Shown piece by piece: positions 1-5,008 of a stretch of 5,008 nucleotides of DNA. A program made the position numbers and the translations under genes. Origin of the DNA: Planctomycetota bacterium (GTDB lineage Bacteria > Planctomycetota > Phycisphaerae > SM23-33 > FEN-1343); contig JABMQG010000059.1 in NCBI GenBank assembly GCA_013203365.1, positions 1 to 5,008 of the forward strand. Direction: 5' to 3'. The notes below the pieces were generated by a model. It did not search any database. It saw only the letters and a list, made by a program, of their open reading frames with translations, and was not told the origin of the DNA. How positions within the stretch are numbered: the first letter of the stretch is position 1; every line of letters starts with the position of its first letter.

Positions 1-90
1 CTCCTGAAAGCCATTGCCGATGCTTTGAAGATCGTTACCGACCAAGACACACAAGGATGGTTCTCCTCGTGCGGCTATGTTGCAAGATAA
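1..90 (+). CDS. IS630-family transposase, C-terminal end (5' part outside window)
   Basis: An open frame runs from base 1 to a TAA at 88-90 and encodes 29 residues. The tail reads roughly AIADALKIVTDQDTQGWF followed by SSCGYVAR. The pattern of a short amphipathic helix (A-I-x-x-A-L), then an aspartate-rich stretch, then G-W-F-x-x-C-G-Y close to the stop, is typical of the extreme C-terminus of IS630/Tc1-mariner type DDE transposases. These proteins cut and paste the element at TA dinucleotides. The catalytic DDE residues lie upstream and cannot be seen, so whether the gene is intact is unknown. It reads toward lptB, which is on the opposite strand. The match is from memory of the family and the piece is short, so another protein with a similar tail cannot be fully excluded. 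Confidence 0.72.
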   Translation, partial: LLKAIADALKIVTDQDTQGWFSSCGYVAR

Positions 91-105
91 TCGTGATATG
101 CTCTA
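1..105 (+). mobile_element. Right-hand end of an IS630-like insertion sequence
   Basis: Only 13 bases (91-103) separate the transposase stop from a CTAG at 103-106. IS630 elements insert at TA, often within CTAG, and duplicate the TA, so the TA at 104-105 is the likely target duplication and the element probably ends at 103. The terminal bases, read inward from the other strand, are GAGCATATCACGA. The left end and its inverted repeat are outside the window, so the boundary is inferred from the family's target preference and from the start of lptB coding sequence right after it. Confidence 0.5.
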
Positions 106-855
106 GTCGTCGGCATGGAGCCGGTCGAATTCGTTTCCGTGGAAGGTGTGTCCAAGATATGTGCGTCTGACCAACTGGTCATTGATCAGGTCGCGTGGGC
201 GGCCTTCGCGAAGGACCTTGCCGTTATCAATGATGTAGCTGCGGTCGGTGACCGAGAGGGTCTCTCGGACGTTGTGGTCGGTGAGCAGGACGGAGATTTT
301 CCGATCGCGCAGGGCGAGAATCTGGCGTTGGAGGTCTTCAACTGCGATGGGATCGACGCCGCTGAAAGGTTCGTCCAGGAGTATCATGGTTGGGTTGGTC
401 ACCATCGCGCGTGCGATTTCCAGTTTTCGCCGTTCTCCCCCTGAAAGCGTTCGGGCCTGATGATTCTGCAGGTGCATCAGGCCGAATTGATCGAGCAGTT
501 CGTCGGCCTTTTCGTTTCGCTGGGCCCTGGTTATGTGCGTGCTTTCGAGGATGGCGTAGAGGTTTTGGCGAACCGTCAGTCGCTGGAATATGCTGGGTTC
601 CTGGCTGAGATAGCCCATCCCCTGGCGGGCGCGCTTGTACATGGGCATTTTCGTGACGTCGATGCCTTCGAAGATCACCGTGCCTTCGTTGGGGATTATC
701 ATGCCGATGGTCATTCGGAAAGTCGTGGTTTTCCCGGCCCCGTTGCGTCCGAGCAGGCCGACAATTTCACCCTGGCTGAGGTAGAAGCCAACCCGGTCGA
801 CGACTGCCCGCCCGTTGTAGCGTTTGACCAGGTTCTTGGTTTCTAGAATGATCAT
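103..855 (-). CDS. lptB: LptB, lipopolysaccharide export ABC transporter ATPase
   Basis: This 250-residue protein is a cytoplasmic ABC ATPase. In the family it pairs with LptF and LptG at the inner membrane and powers extraction of lipopolysaccharide toward the Lpt bridge. All nucleotide-binding motifs are visible: Walker A GRNGAGKT at 36-43, Q-loop Gln85, signature LSGGE at 137-141, Walker B ILLDE at 158-162 with Glu162 as catalytic base, and switch His194. LptB-specific features are the GYLSQEPSIF segment around 81-90, the LSGGERRKLEIARA stretch and the ending with YLG near 233. The family is usually about 240 residues, so this copy is full length. The ATG at 853-855 lies 18 bp after the lepB stop with only a weak ribosome site (GGCGAG), which suggests co-transcription and perhaps translational coupling. 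No lptF, lptG, lptA or lptC is in view. The TAG stop falls at the presumed IS630 junction, so the last residues may differ from the ancestral protein. A branched-chain amino acid ATPase (LivF/LivG) is the main alternative and fits less well. Confidence 0.92.
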   Translation of the reverse strand: MIILETKNLVKRYNGRAVVDRVGFYLSQGEIVGLLGRNGAGKTTTFRMTIGMIIPNEGTVIFEGIDVTKMPMYKRARQGMGYLSQEPSIFQRLTVRQNLYAILESTHITRAQRNEKADELLDQFGLMHLQNHQARTLSGGERRKLEIARAMVTNPTMILLDEPFSGVDPIAVEDLQRQILALRDRKISVLLTDHNVRETLSVTDRSYIIDNGKVLREGRPRDLINDQLVRRTYLGHTFHGNEFDRLHADD

Positions 856-873
856 ACTATCTATCTCGCCAGC

Positions 874-2565
874 CTAATGAACTGCTCGCATCTTACCGGC
901 GTTGGGGACGATAGACAAGTTTCCCGGCCAAGGCAGGCGGAAGGCCGCTGGCCAGTAGACGAATAGTGCCTTTCCAGTGAGATTGTACCGAGGCACGGTC
1001 CCCAGCCGATACAAGGGCCGGTTCTCTGCATCGTACAATCGTAGCGTTGGAGCCGCCTTGACCCACATTCTGGAATCGAGGCTGGCTGGGGAGTTGTCGC
1101 CGAGCATGAAGAACTCGTCCATGTCCGGGTTGCTGTCGTAAGCCCGCAGGGCGATGGGGTTGTTCATCGTTCCCCAACCTGGTTTCCCAACCTGGGCGGC
1201 AGGAACTTCTTGGCGGGCGTATCGGCCGAGGCTATCGCGTGGAGGGTTGTAAAGCTTTGGGCAGGTGTAGTAGACGTCTCGCATCACGCTGGTATGCCAC
1301 AGTTCGAATTTTCCGCCTGCACCCGTGATGCCGACGCGGGGGACGGGAATTTGGCCGGCCTTAATTCTGGCCACCAGGGCGGGCACGTCGGGGCTATAGA
1401 GCTCGTCGCTGCTGGACAGAACCGGTTTGTCATCGACCCATAACGTGACCCGCCAATCGGCGTGCACGAGAGCGACTCGCACTGCCCGTCCGACGGCGAA
1501 TGCGCCGACGGCGGCTTTGCCCCATTGCTCAGCCTCGGCCCAATCTGTCTGGCCTTTGGCGATTTGCCTGTGCAACAGTCGGACTTGCCCGTTGAAGTCT
1601 ATTTCACCGGCGAACTCGTGCTCCAGATTACTCAGCGTCAAGAGCAGCTTGCCCTTGGTGCCGGCCGGCAGAACGGTGGTCTGCAATTTCAGATCACTGC
1701 AAATGTCGGTCTCTGAGATATTGCCGTTGCCCAGTCGCGAATTGTACGCATTTGAGGCCATGAATACGTCTGCCTCGCCACGTGCGAATTGCAGGTTTTT
1801 CTCTCCGGGTCCTTGGTATTGAAACACCCGGCCGTGATTACCGCTCAGGTCCCACCCGTCGCTCTCGGCCTGCCAGGGTTCGGCCCACTCGGTCCGCCGG
1901 CCCTTCTGTGCCGGCCTGAAATCGTTGTCGAAGACGAGTTGCCACATTGCCTTCTGCGTGGCATGCGGCTTTCTCGCGACTCGCCAGTTCTCAATCTCGT
2001 CGAGTTGTGGTTGACCATTCTCGTCTCGACCGACTGTGGCGTCCCACTCATCCAGGATGCCATTTCCGTTGAGGTCTTTGTTCTCGTAAACGAATACGTC
2101 GCCGTGAATGATCCTGATCACCTCCCCTGGCAGTCCGGCAAGTCGCTTGATGTAGTTTTGCTTGTTGCCTTGCGGGTCCTTGAAGACGACGACGTCCCAT
2201 CGCTGGGGCTGGTGGAACTTGTAGAGGTATTTGATTACGAGGACCCGATCGCCCCCCTTGGGCTGGGCTTGCTGATAGCGTATTTCCTGGCCGCAGTTCG
2301 GGCACCGCGCCACGGGGCCGGTGATGTGAGTTGACGTCACGGAGTTATCAAACTGAATGCCGAAGGGAAACTCCGTCTTGCACTCGGGGCAATCCAGCAG
2401 CAGGTGCTGGCCCATCAGCCGAGGCGCCATTGACCCGGTAGGGATATCAAATGCCTCCACGACGAACGCGCGCAGCACAAACGCCAGGATAATGGCCACC
2501 CAAACACTCTCTATAGTGTCGCGAAGGTTGGCCAACTCGTTCCGGTTCATCCAATTCTGCTTCAT
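874..2565 (-). CDS. lepB: Signal peptidase I with zinc-ribbon-like and lectin-like inserts
   Basis: This 563-residue protein is a membrane-bound serine protease of family S26 that cleaves signal peptides from exported proteins on the outer face of the cytoplasmic membrane. One membrane helix spans about 20-39 and is followed at once by the nucleophile motif IPTGSM, with catalytic Ser45. Next comes a pair of cysteine knuckles, CPEC at 59-62 and CPNC at 88-91. The conserved GDRVLVIKYLY box is at 105-115, NYIKRLAGLPGE at 137-148 carries the catalytic Lys140, and GDNSPASLDSR is at 489-499. The end keeps the usual GKALFVYWP. Between Lys140 and the last box lies an insert of about 340 residues: an EF-hand-like loop at 164-175, then a beta-rich, lectin-like stretch at about 205-435. 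Bacterial enzymes are commonly 180-330 residues, so this one is unusually long. The ATG at 2563-2565 was chosen because it gives a short cytoplasmic tail before the helix and has GGGA six bases upstream; the frame stays open upstream but that part is cysteine- and proline-rich and unlike the family. ATG 2548-2550 is a possible alternative. The gene is probably co-transcribed with lptB. Confidence 0.9.
   Translation of the reverse strand: MKQNWMNRNELANLRDTIESVWVAIILAFVLRAFVVEAFDIPTGSMAPRLMGQHLLLDCPECKTEFPFGIQFDNSVTSTHITGPVARCPNCGQEIRYQQAQPKGGDRVLVIKYLYKFHQPQRWDVVVFKDPQGNKQNYIKRLAGLPGEVIRIIHGDVFVYENKDLNGNGILDEWDATVGRDENGQPQLDEIENWRVARKPHATQKAMWQLVFDNDFRPAQKGRRTEWAEPWQAESDGWDLSGNHGRVFQYQGPGEKNLQFARGEADVFMASNAYNSRLGNGNISETDICSDLKLQTTVLPAGTKGKLLLTLSNLEHEFAGEIDFNGQVRLLHRQIAKGQTDWAEAEQWGKAAVGAFAVGRAVRVALVHADWRVTLWVDDKPVLSSSDELYSPDVPALVARIKAGQIPVPRVGITGAGGKFELWHTSVMRDVYYTCPKLYNPPRDSLGRYARQEVPAAQVGKPGWGTMNNPIALRAYDSNPDMDEFFMLGDNSPASLDSRMWVKAAPTLRLYDAENRPLYRLGTVPRYNLTGKALFVYWPAAFRLPWPGNLSIVPNAGKMRAVH
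1261..1953 (-). other. Concanavalin/LamG-like beta domain inserted in the signal peptidase
   Basis: Residues 205-435 of the signal peptidase read like a jelly-roll domain. There is a WDLSGNHGRVFQYQG type opening, alternating hydrophobic strands (GKLLLTLSN, AGEIDFNG, VRVALVHADWRVTLWVDD), and a closing PRVGITGAGGKFELWHTSV strand. Many carbohydrate-binding or DUF1080-like domains share the 'little energy to displace, ligand displayed on a groove' plan with such strands, but the fold here is inferred by eye only. It occupies the topological place of domain II of E. coli LepB, between the catalytic lysine and the final conserved box. Confidence 0.5.
2041..2076 (-). other. EF-hand/dockerin-like calcium loop in the signal peptidase
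   Basis: Residues 164-175 read DLNGNGILDEWD. Asp, Asn and Asn at loop positions 1, 3 and 5, Gly at 6, a hydrophobic residue at 8 and an acidic residue at 12 match the calcium-loop consensus. Position 12 is Asp rather than the usual Glu, and only one loop is seen, so calcium binding is a suggestion. Confidence 0.45.
2293..2391 (-). other. Zinc-ribbon-like insert in the signal peptidase
   Basis: Residues 59-91 of the signal peptidase contain two C-P-x-C knuckles about 25 residues apart, the spacing and sequence expected of a four-cysteine zinc ribbon. It sits between the catalytic serine and the first conserved beta-strand box. Metal binding is inferred from the motif. I recall similar CPNCG inserts in planctomycete signal peptidases but cannot check that here. 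Confidence 0.65.
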
Positions 2566-2600
2566 ATACGTTCCCAGTCGTCGGCTAGTCCGGCTGCAAT

Positions 2601-2630
2601 AGAATAGTGCTACGACCGACCCAGATGCAA
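2601..2630 (-). promoter_or_regulatory. Possible promoter for lepB-lptB
   Basis: On the minus strand TTGCAT (2625-2630) is followed after 18 bases by TATTCT (2601-2606). The -10 matches the sigma-70 consensus at four of six positions and the -35 at three. A start near 2594 would give a leader of about 29 bases before the lepB ATG, which is plausible. The match is weak, and promoters in this group are poorly known. Confidence 0.22.
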
Positions 2631-2775
2631 GCGTGTTTGCGGCCTGGCAATGCGTGGCGGCAAAGTTGCTAGTCGGCAAGGCTGCTGCACAAGAGCACTT
2701 ATCCATGGTCGGCTGCGGCTTTGGGGGTATGCAGGGGTACGTTGACGGCATGGGGCGGGTATGGTACACACGGCC

Positions 2776-2781
2776 GAGGAG
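2776..2781 (+). promoter_or_regulatory. Ribosome binding site that fixes the pyrE start
   Basis: GAGGAG stands 4 bases before ATG 2786, 7 before ATG 2789 and 13 before ATG 2795. The spacing favours 2789 or 2786 and argues against the much earlier in-frame ATG at 2633. Confidence 0.7.
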
Positions 2782-2788
2782 TGCAATG

Positions 2789-3316
2789 ATGGCGATGACG
2801 AAAGGTCAGTTGGCGGCGAAAATCAAGGCGGTTGCGTACCTGGAAGGTGAGTTCACACTTCGTAGCGGCGCCAAAAGCAAATACTATCTCGACAAGTACC
2901 TCTTCGAGACCGATCCGGAGATCCTGGCTGAATTGGGCCGACGATTTGCCGAACGAATGGGTAAGGCGGAACTGATAGCCGGGGCGGAGCTGGGGGCCGT
3001 ACCGCTTGCAGCCGCGGCCAGCCTGGCCAGCGGCAGGCCTTACGTCATCGTGCGCAACTCCAAGAAAGGCTACGGCACGGGCAAACAGATTGAAGGCCGC
3101 CTGCCTGCCGGCGCGAAGGTTCTGCTTGTGGAGGACGTTGTCACCACCGGTGGGCAGTTGATCGAGGCCGCCAAGGCCCTCACCGCCGCCGGTGCCGTCG
3201 TGGAGAAGATCATCTGCACGATCGACAGGCTCCAAGGAGGCCGGGAGAACATTACCGATGCGGGGTTCGATTTTGAGAGTCTGCTGACCAGGGAGGACCT
3301 GGGCATTACCGCCTGA
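2789..3316 (+). CDS. pyrE: Orotate phosphoribosyltransferase
   Basis: This 175-residue cytoplasmic enzyme joins orotate to PRPP to give orotidine 5'-monophosphate, the fifth step of de novo UMP synthesis. The N-terminal FTLRSGAKSKYYLDKY at 22-37 is the typical orotate-side signature. The flexible catalytic loop follows at 89-103 (R-N-S-K-K-G-Y-G-T-G-K then QIEG), in which Lys93 probably corresponds to the catalytic lysine of enteric PyrE. The PRPP-binding motif VLLVEDVVTTGG is at 111-122 with the acidic pair Glu115-Asp116. The end, FESLLTREDLGI, is also family-like. The length is slightly below the common 180-215 but all core motifs are present. The start is set by the GAGGAG site; ATG 2786 or 2795 would change the protein by one or two residues. 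The gene stands alone on the plus strand, divergent from lepB and convergent with the pilT-like gene, and no other pyrimidine gene is next to it. Confidence 0.93.
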   Translation: MAMTKGQLAAKIKAVAYLEGEFTLRSGAKSKYYLDKYLFETDPEILAELGRRFAERMGKAELIAGAELGAVPLAAAASLASGRPYVIVRNSKKGYGTGKQIEGRLPAGAKVLLVEDVVTTGGQLIEAAKALTAAGAVVEKIICTIDRLQGGRENITDAGFDFESLLTREDLGITA

Positions 3317-3347
3317 ACGTGCATTACCGGCGTTCACGACGAGGTTG

Positions 3348-3386
3348 CGAAAAGAAGAACTGTCTTGACGCCGTTGACGTCGTCAA
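3348..3386 (-). terminator. Weak candidate terminator after the pilT-like gene
   Basis: The 76-bp convergent gap contains TTGACG at 3365-3370 and again at 3374-3379, and CGTCAA at 3381-3386. Either TTGACG copy can pair with CGTCAA; the second forms a near-perfect 13-base palindrome. Read on the minus strand, the structure is followed by a T-rich stretch (TTCTTCTTTT, about 3350-3359) after a short gap. The stem is only six pairs, so this is a weak candidate. On the plus strand there is no T-run for pyrE. Confidence 0.28.
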
Positions 3387-3392
3387 TGGTCC

Positions 3393-4484
3393 TTACCGCA
3401 CCAGCCCCGTCTGCGAGTCGCGTGTACTTATGCCGCGGAGCATCATCGCCAGGGCCTCTGGGTTGGTGCTGGTGCGCAGGGCCTCGGTGCCGCTGATTCT
3501 TTTCTGTCGGTACAGATCCGCCAGATGCTGGTCGAATGTCTGCATTTCGTTGTCGCGGTTGGCCATGGCCTGGCTGATGCCTTCATATCGGCTTTCCAGG
3601 ATGCACTTTCGCACGACAGGCGTGCCGCGGAGTATTTCCACGACCGGTATCAGTCCGCCGCCGGCTCTGCGGGTGGCCTTGGCGAGGCGCTGACTGATGA
3701 CTGCCTGGATATTCATTGAAAGCTGCATCAACAGCAGATCTCGCTCGGCCGAGTCGAACAGGGCGATTATCCGCTCGATGGTTTGGGTGGCATTGGCGGC
3801 ATGCACGGCGGCTAAGACCAGGTGCCCCGTGTCGGCGGCGCGAAGTGCCACTCGAACGCTCTCGGGGTCGCGAAGCTCGCCGATGAGGATCACATCGGGG
3901 TCCTGCCGGAGTATCTGTCGAATCGCGCGGGTGTAGCTGGGCGTGTCGGAGCCGACTTCCACCTGAGCGATGAGGCTGCGATTGCAGCTATGGATATACT
4001 CGACCGGGTCTTCGACGGTGATGATCCGCTGTTTGCGGGTTCGGTTGATGTACCCGATCATTGCCGACAGCGTCGTGCTCTTGCCGCTGGAGGTTGTGCC
4101 TGAGACGAGTACCAGACCGCGTCGTGCTTCGGCAATCTGTGCGAGCCGGGGCGGCAGGTTCAACTGCTCGAACGTCGGGACGGTCAGGTTCAGCCGTCGA
4201 ATCGCCAGCGACTGGGTTCCCTGCTGAACGAACACGTTCACGCGCAGCCGGGCGTCGCCGAAAGTAAACGCCAGGTCGCAGCTGCCGGTGCGGGCCAGTT
4301 CCCGCCTTTGGGTGGGGGTGACGATCTTGTCCACGAAGGCCTCGATTTCCTCAGCCGTCGGGTGCGGTCCGGCCACATCGCGCAGATCGCCGGCGATTCT
4401 CATCATCGGCGTGTCATTGCCTTGGACGTGCAGGTCAGTCGCCTGCATGGCCAGCATGGTTCGAAGCAATTGTTCCATGCCCAT
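3393..4484 (-). CDS. pilT: PilT-family type IV pilus retraction ATPase
   Basis: This 363-residue hexameric ATPase would act at the cytoplasmic base of a type IV pilus, depolymerising the pilin fibre. The N-terminal domain starts with the typical MEQLLRTMLAMQATDLHVQG (3-22). The motor domain holds Walker A GTTSSGKS at 129-136, the Asp box VEDPVEY at 157-163, Walker B-type LRQDPDVILIGELRD at 192-206 with Glu203, and a His box TGHLVLAAVHAANA at 219-232. The tail (MQTFDQHLADLYRQKRISG) is PilT-like and the length is normal. Departures from textbook PilT are the Walker A (usually GPTGSGKS), HAAN in place of the common HTNS, and the segment PVVRKCILES where PilT has AIRNLIRE. The frame is open back to a GTG at 4593-4595, adding 37 residues unlike the family, so ATG 4482-4484 was preferred; ATG 4476-4478 is also possible. 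No pilin, pilB or pilC gene is nearby. PilU or a secretion-system paralogue is the alternative. Confidence 0.88.
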   Translation of the reverse strand: MGMEQLLRTMLAMQATDLHVQGNDTPMMRIAGDLRDVAGPHPTAEEIEAFVDKIVTPTQRRELARTGSCDLAFTFGDARLRVNVFVQQGTQSLAIRRLNLTVPTFEQLNLPPRLAQIAEARRGLVLVSGTTSSGKSTTLSAMIGYINRTRKQRIITVEDPVEYIHSCNRSLIAQVEVGSDTPSYTRAIRQILRQDPDVILIGELRDPESVRVALRAADTGHLVLAAVHAANATQTIERIIALFDSAERDLLLMQLSMNIQAVISQRLAKATRRAGGGLIPVVEILRGTPVVRKCILESRYEGISQAMANRDNEMQTFDQHLADLYRQKRISGTEALRTSTNPEALAMMLRGISTRDSQTGLVR

Positions 4485-4672
4485 GACGACTATCTCAACA
4501 GAGCCGTGCCCGTCACGCAAAGGTTTTTTCAGCCAACGCTCTACAATGGACGGCAAGTTGCCGACAAGGCGCCTCTTGGTCAGGGCCAACGCCACCTTCA
4601 GTCTGAAATGCAGGCATATCTATCGGCGAGTCGCTCTTTGGAGTGGGGGCCGGTCTTATGCGGCAACCTGGG

Positions 4673-5008
4673 TTATGGCTGGGCGCTTGTTTTTGTCTTT
4701 TTCTGCTGGTCGCCGAACAGCACGTCGGCCATTTCGTATTTGCCGGCCGGCTTGCCCACGACCCAAGCGGCTGCGCGGAGGGCGCCGGCAGCGAACGTGT
4801 CACGGGTGTGCGCCGAGTGGCAAAGGCTGACCGTCTCGCCCAGCGACCCGAAGTGGACGGCATGTTCTCCTACGGTGTCGCCAAGTCGTATAGCGTGCAT
4901 GCCGATCTCGCCGGCAACCCTCGGGCACTGCCCGCTTCGCCCATCTCGGCCGACCGCAGCCAGGTCCTTGCCGGTAGCCTCGCAGATACTCCGCGCGAAC
5001 ATTAGGGC
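4673..5008 (-). CDS. dapB: 4-hydroxy-tetrahydrodipicolinate reductase, C-terminal part (start outside window)
   Basis: The frame enters from the right edge and ends at TAA 4673-4675, giving the last 111 residues of a family usually about 250-270 long. The enzyme reduces hydroxy-tetrahydrodipicolinate with NAD(P)H in the lysine and diaminopimelate pathway, in the cytoplasm. The visible part starts just after the expected PSGT motif (A-L-M-F-A-R-S-I) and contains GRDGRSGQCPRVAGEIGMHA, then the very conserved RLGDTVGEHAVHFG and the SLGETVSLCHSAHTRDTFAAGA stretch, with GKPAGKYEMADVLFG near the end. These match the substrate-binding and tetramer-forming C-terminal domain. The Rossmann NAD(P)H domain and the catalytic histidine motif lie outside. 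The last dozen residues (DQQKKTKTSAQP) are a polar tail beyond the usual end. The gene points the same way as the pilT-like gene, 188 bp before it. Confidence 0.93.
   Translation of the reverse strand, partial: ALMFARSICEATGKDLAAVGRDGRSGQCPRVAGEIGMHAIRLGDTVGEHAVHFGSLGETVSLCHSAHTRDTFAAGALRAAAWVVGKPAGKYEMADVLFGDQQKKTKTSAQP

Noticed and set aside
1789..2334. 181-codon open frame antisense to the signal peptidase
   Set aside because: The opposite strand carries conserved S26 motifs through this stretch, and the antisense product looks like an unstructured reflection of them.
2566..2769. 68-residue N-terminal extension of the signal peptidase frame
   Set aside because: It is proline- and cysteine-rich, does not resemble a leader of this family, and would cover the pyrE upstream region. 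ATG 2563-2565 gives the expected short tail before the membrane helix.
2742..2770. TTGACG-17 bp-TACACA as a pyrE promoter
   Set aside because: The -35 is good but the -10 is poor, and the implied transcript start falls inside the ribosome binding site.
2633..2788. Upstream in-frame start for pyrE
   Set aside because: The extension has no family likeness, while a strong GAGGAG site directly precedes ATG 2786/2789.
2699..3337. 212-codon open frame antisense to pyrE
   Set aside because: It is a shadow of a clearly recognised gene in GC-rich sequence, and its protein shows no recognisable motif.
4485..4672. Possible small gene or pilT N-terminal extension between dapB and the pilT-like gene
   Set aside because: The only in-frame start is a GTG at 4593-4595 without a clear ribosome site, and its 37 residues have no PilT similarity. 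No convincing promoter, terminator or RNA was seen either.

Overview
The window is ordinary chromosomal housekeeping sequence, with the tail of an insertion sequence at its left edge. The best guess for the organism is a GC-rich bacterium of the Planctomycetota, possibly related to Phycisphaerae. This is an inference. It rests mainly on the type I signal peptidase, which has a cysteine-paired zinc-ribbon-like insert after the catalytic serine and a large beta-rich insert before the last catalytic box. An LptB homologue implies a Gram-negative type envelope. A PilT-family ATPase implies a type IV pilus or related secretion machine.

Layout from left to right. Positions 1-90 (+) hold the last 29 codons of an IS630-family transposase, and the presumed right end of the element reaches a CTAG at 103-106. 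lptB (103-855, -) follows directly; its stop codon lies inside that CTAG. Upstream of lptB, 18 bp away and on the same strand, is the signal peptidase I gene lepB (874-2565, -), so lepB and lptB look like one transcription unit. A divergent intergenic region of about 220 bp separates lepB from pyrE (2789-3316, +), the only intact gene on the plus strand. pyrE converges on a pilT-like ATPase gene (3393-4484, -) across a 76-bp gap that holds small inverted repeats. After a 188-bp gap without a convincing gene, the window ends inside dapB (4673 to beyond 5008, -), of which only the C-terminal part is present.

The genes do not form one pathway. They cover envelope biogenesis (lepB removes signal peptides, lptB powers lipopolysaccharide export), pyrimidine synthesis (pyrE), lysine and diaminopimelate synthesis (dapB) and pilus retraction (pilT). 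No defence system, CRISPR array, tRNA or rRNA is visible. The points most worth a second look are the domain architecture of the signal peptidase, the IS630 junction at the lptB stop codon, and the departures from consensus in the PilT Walker A and C-terminal motifs. I see no evidence of an undescribed multi-gene system.
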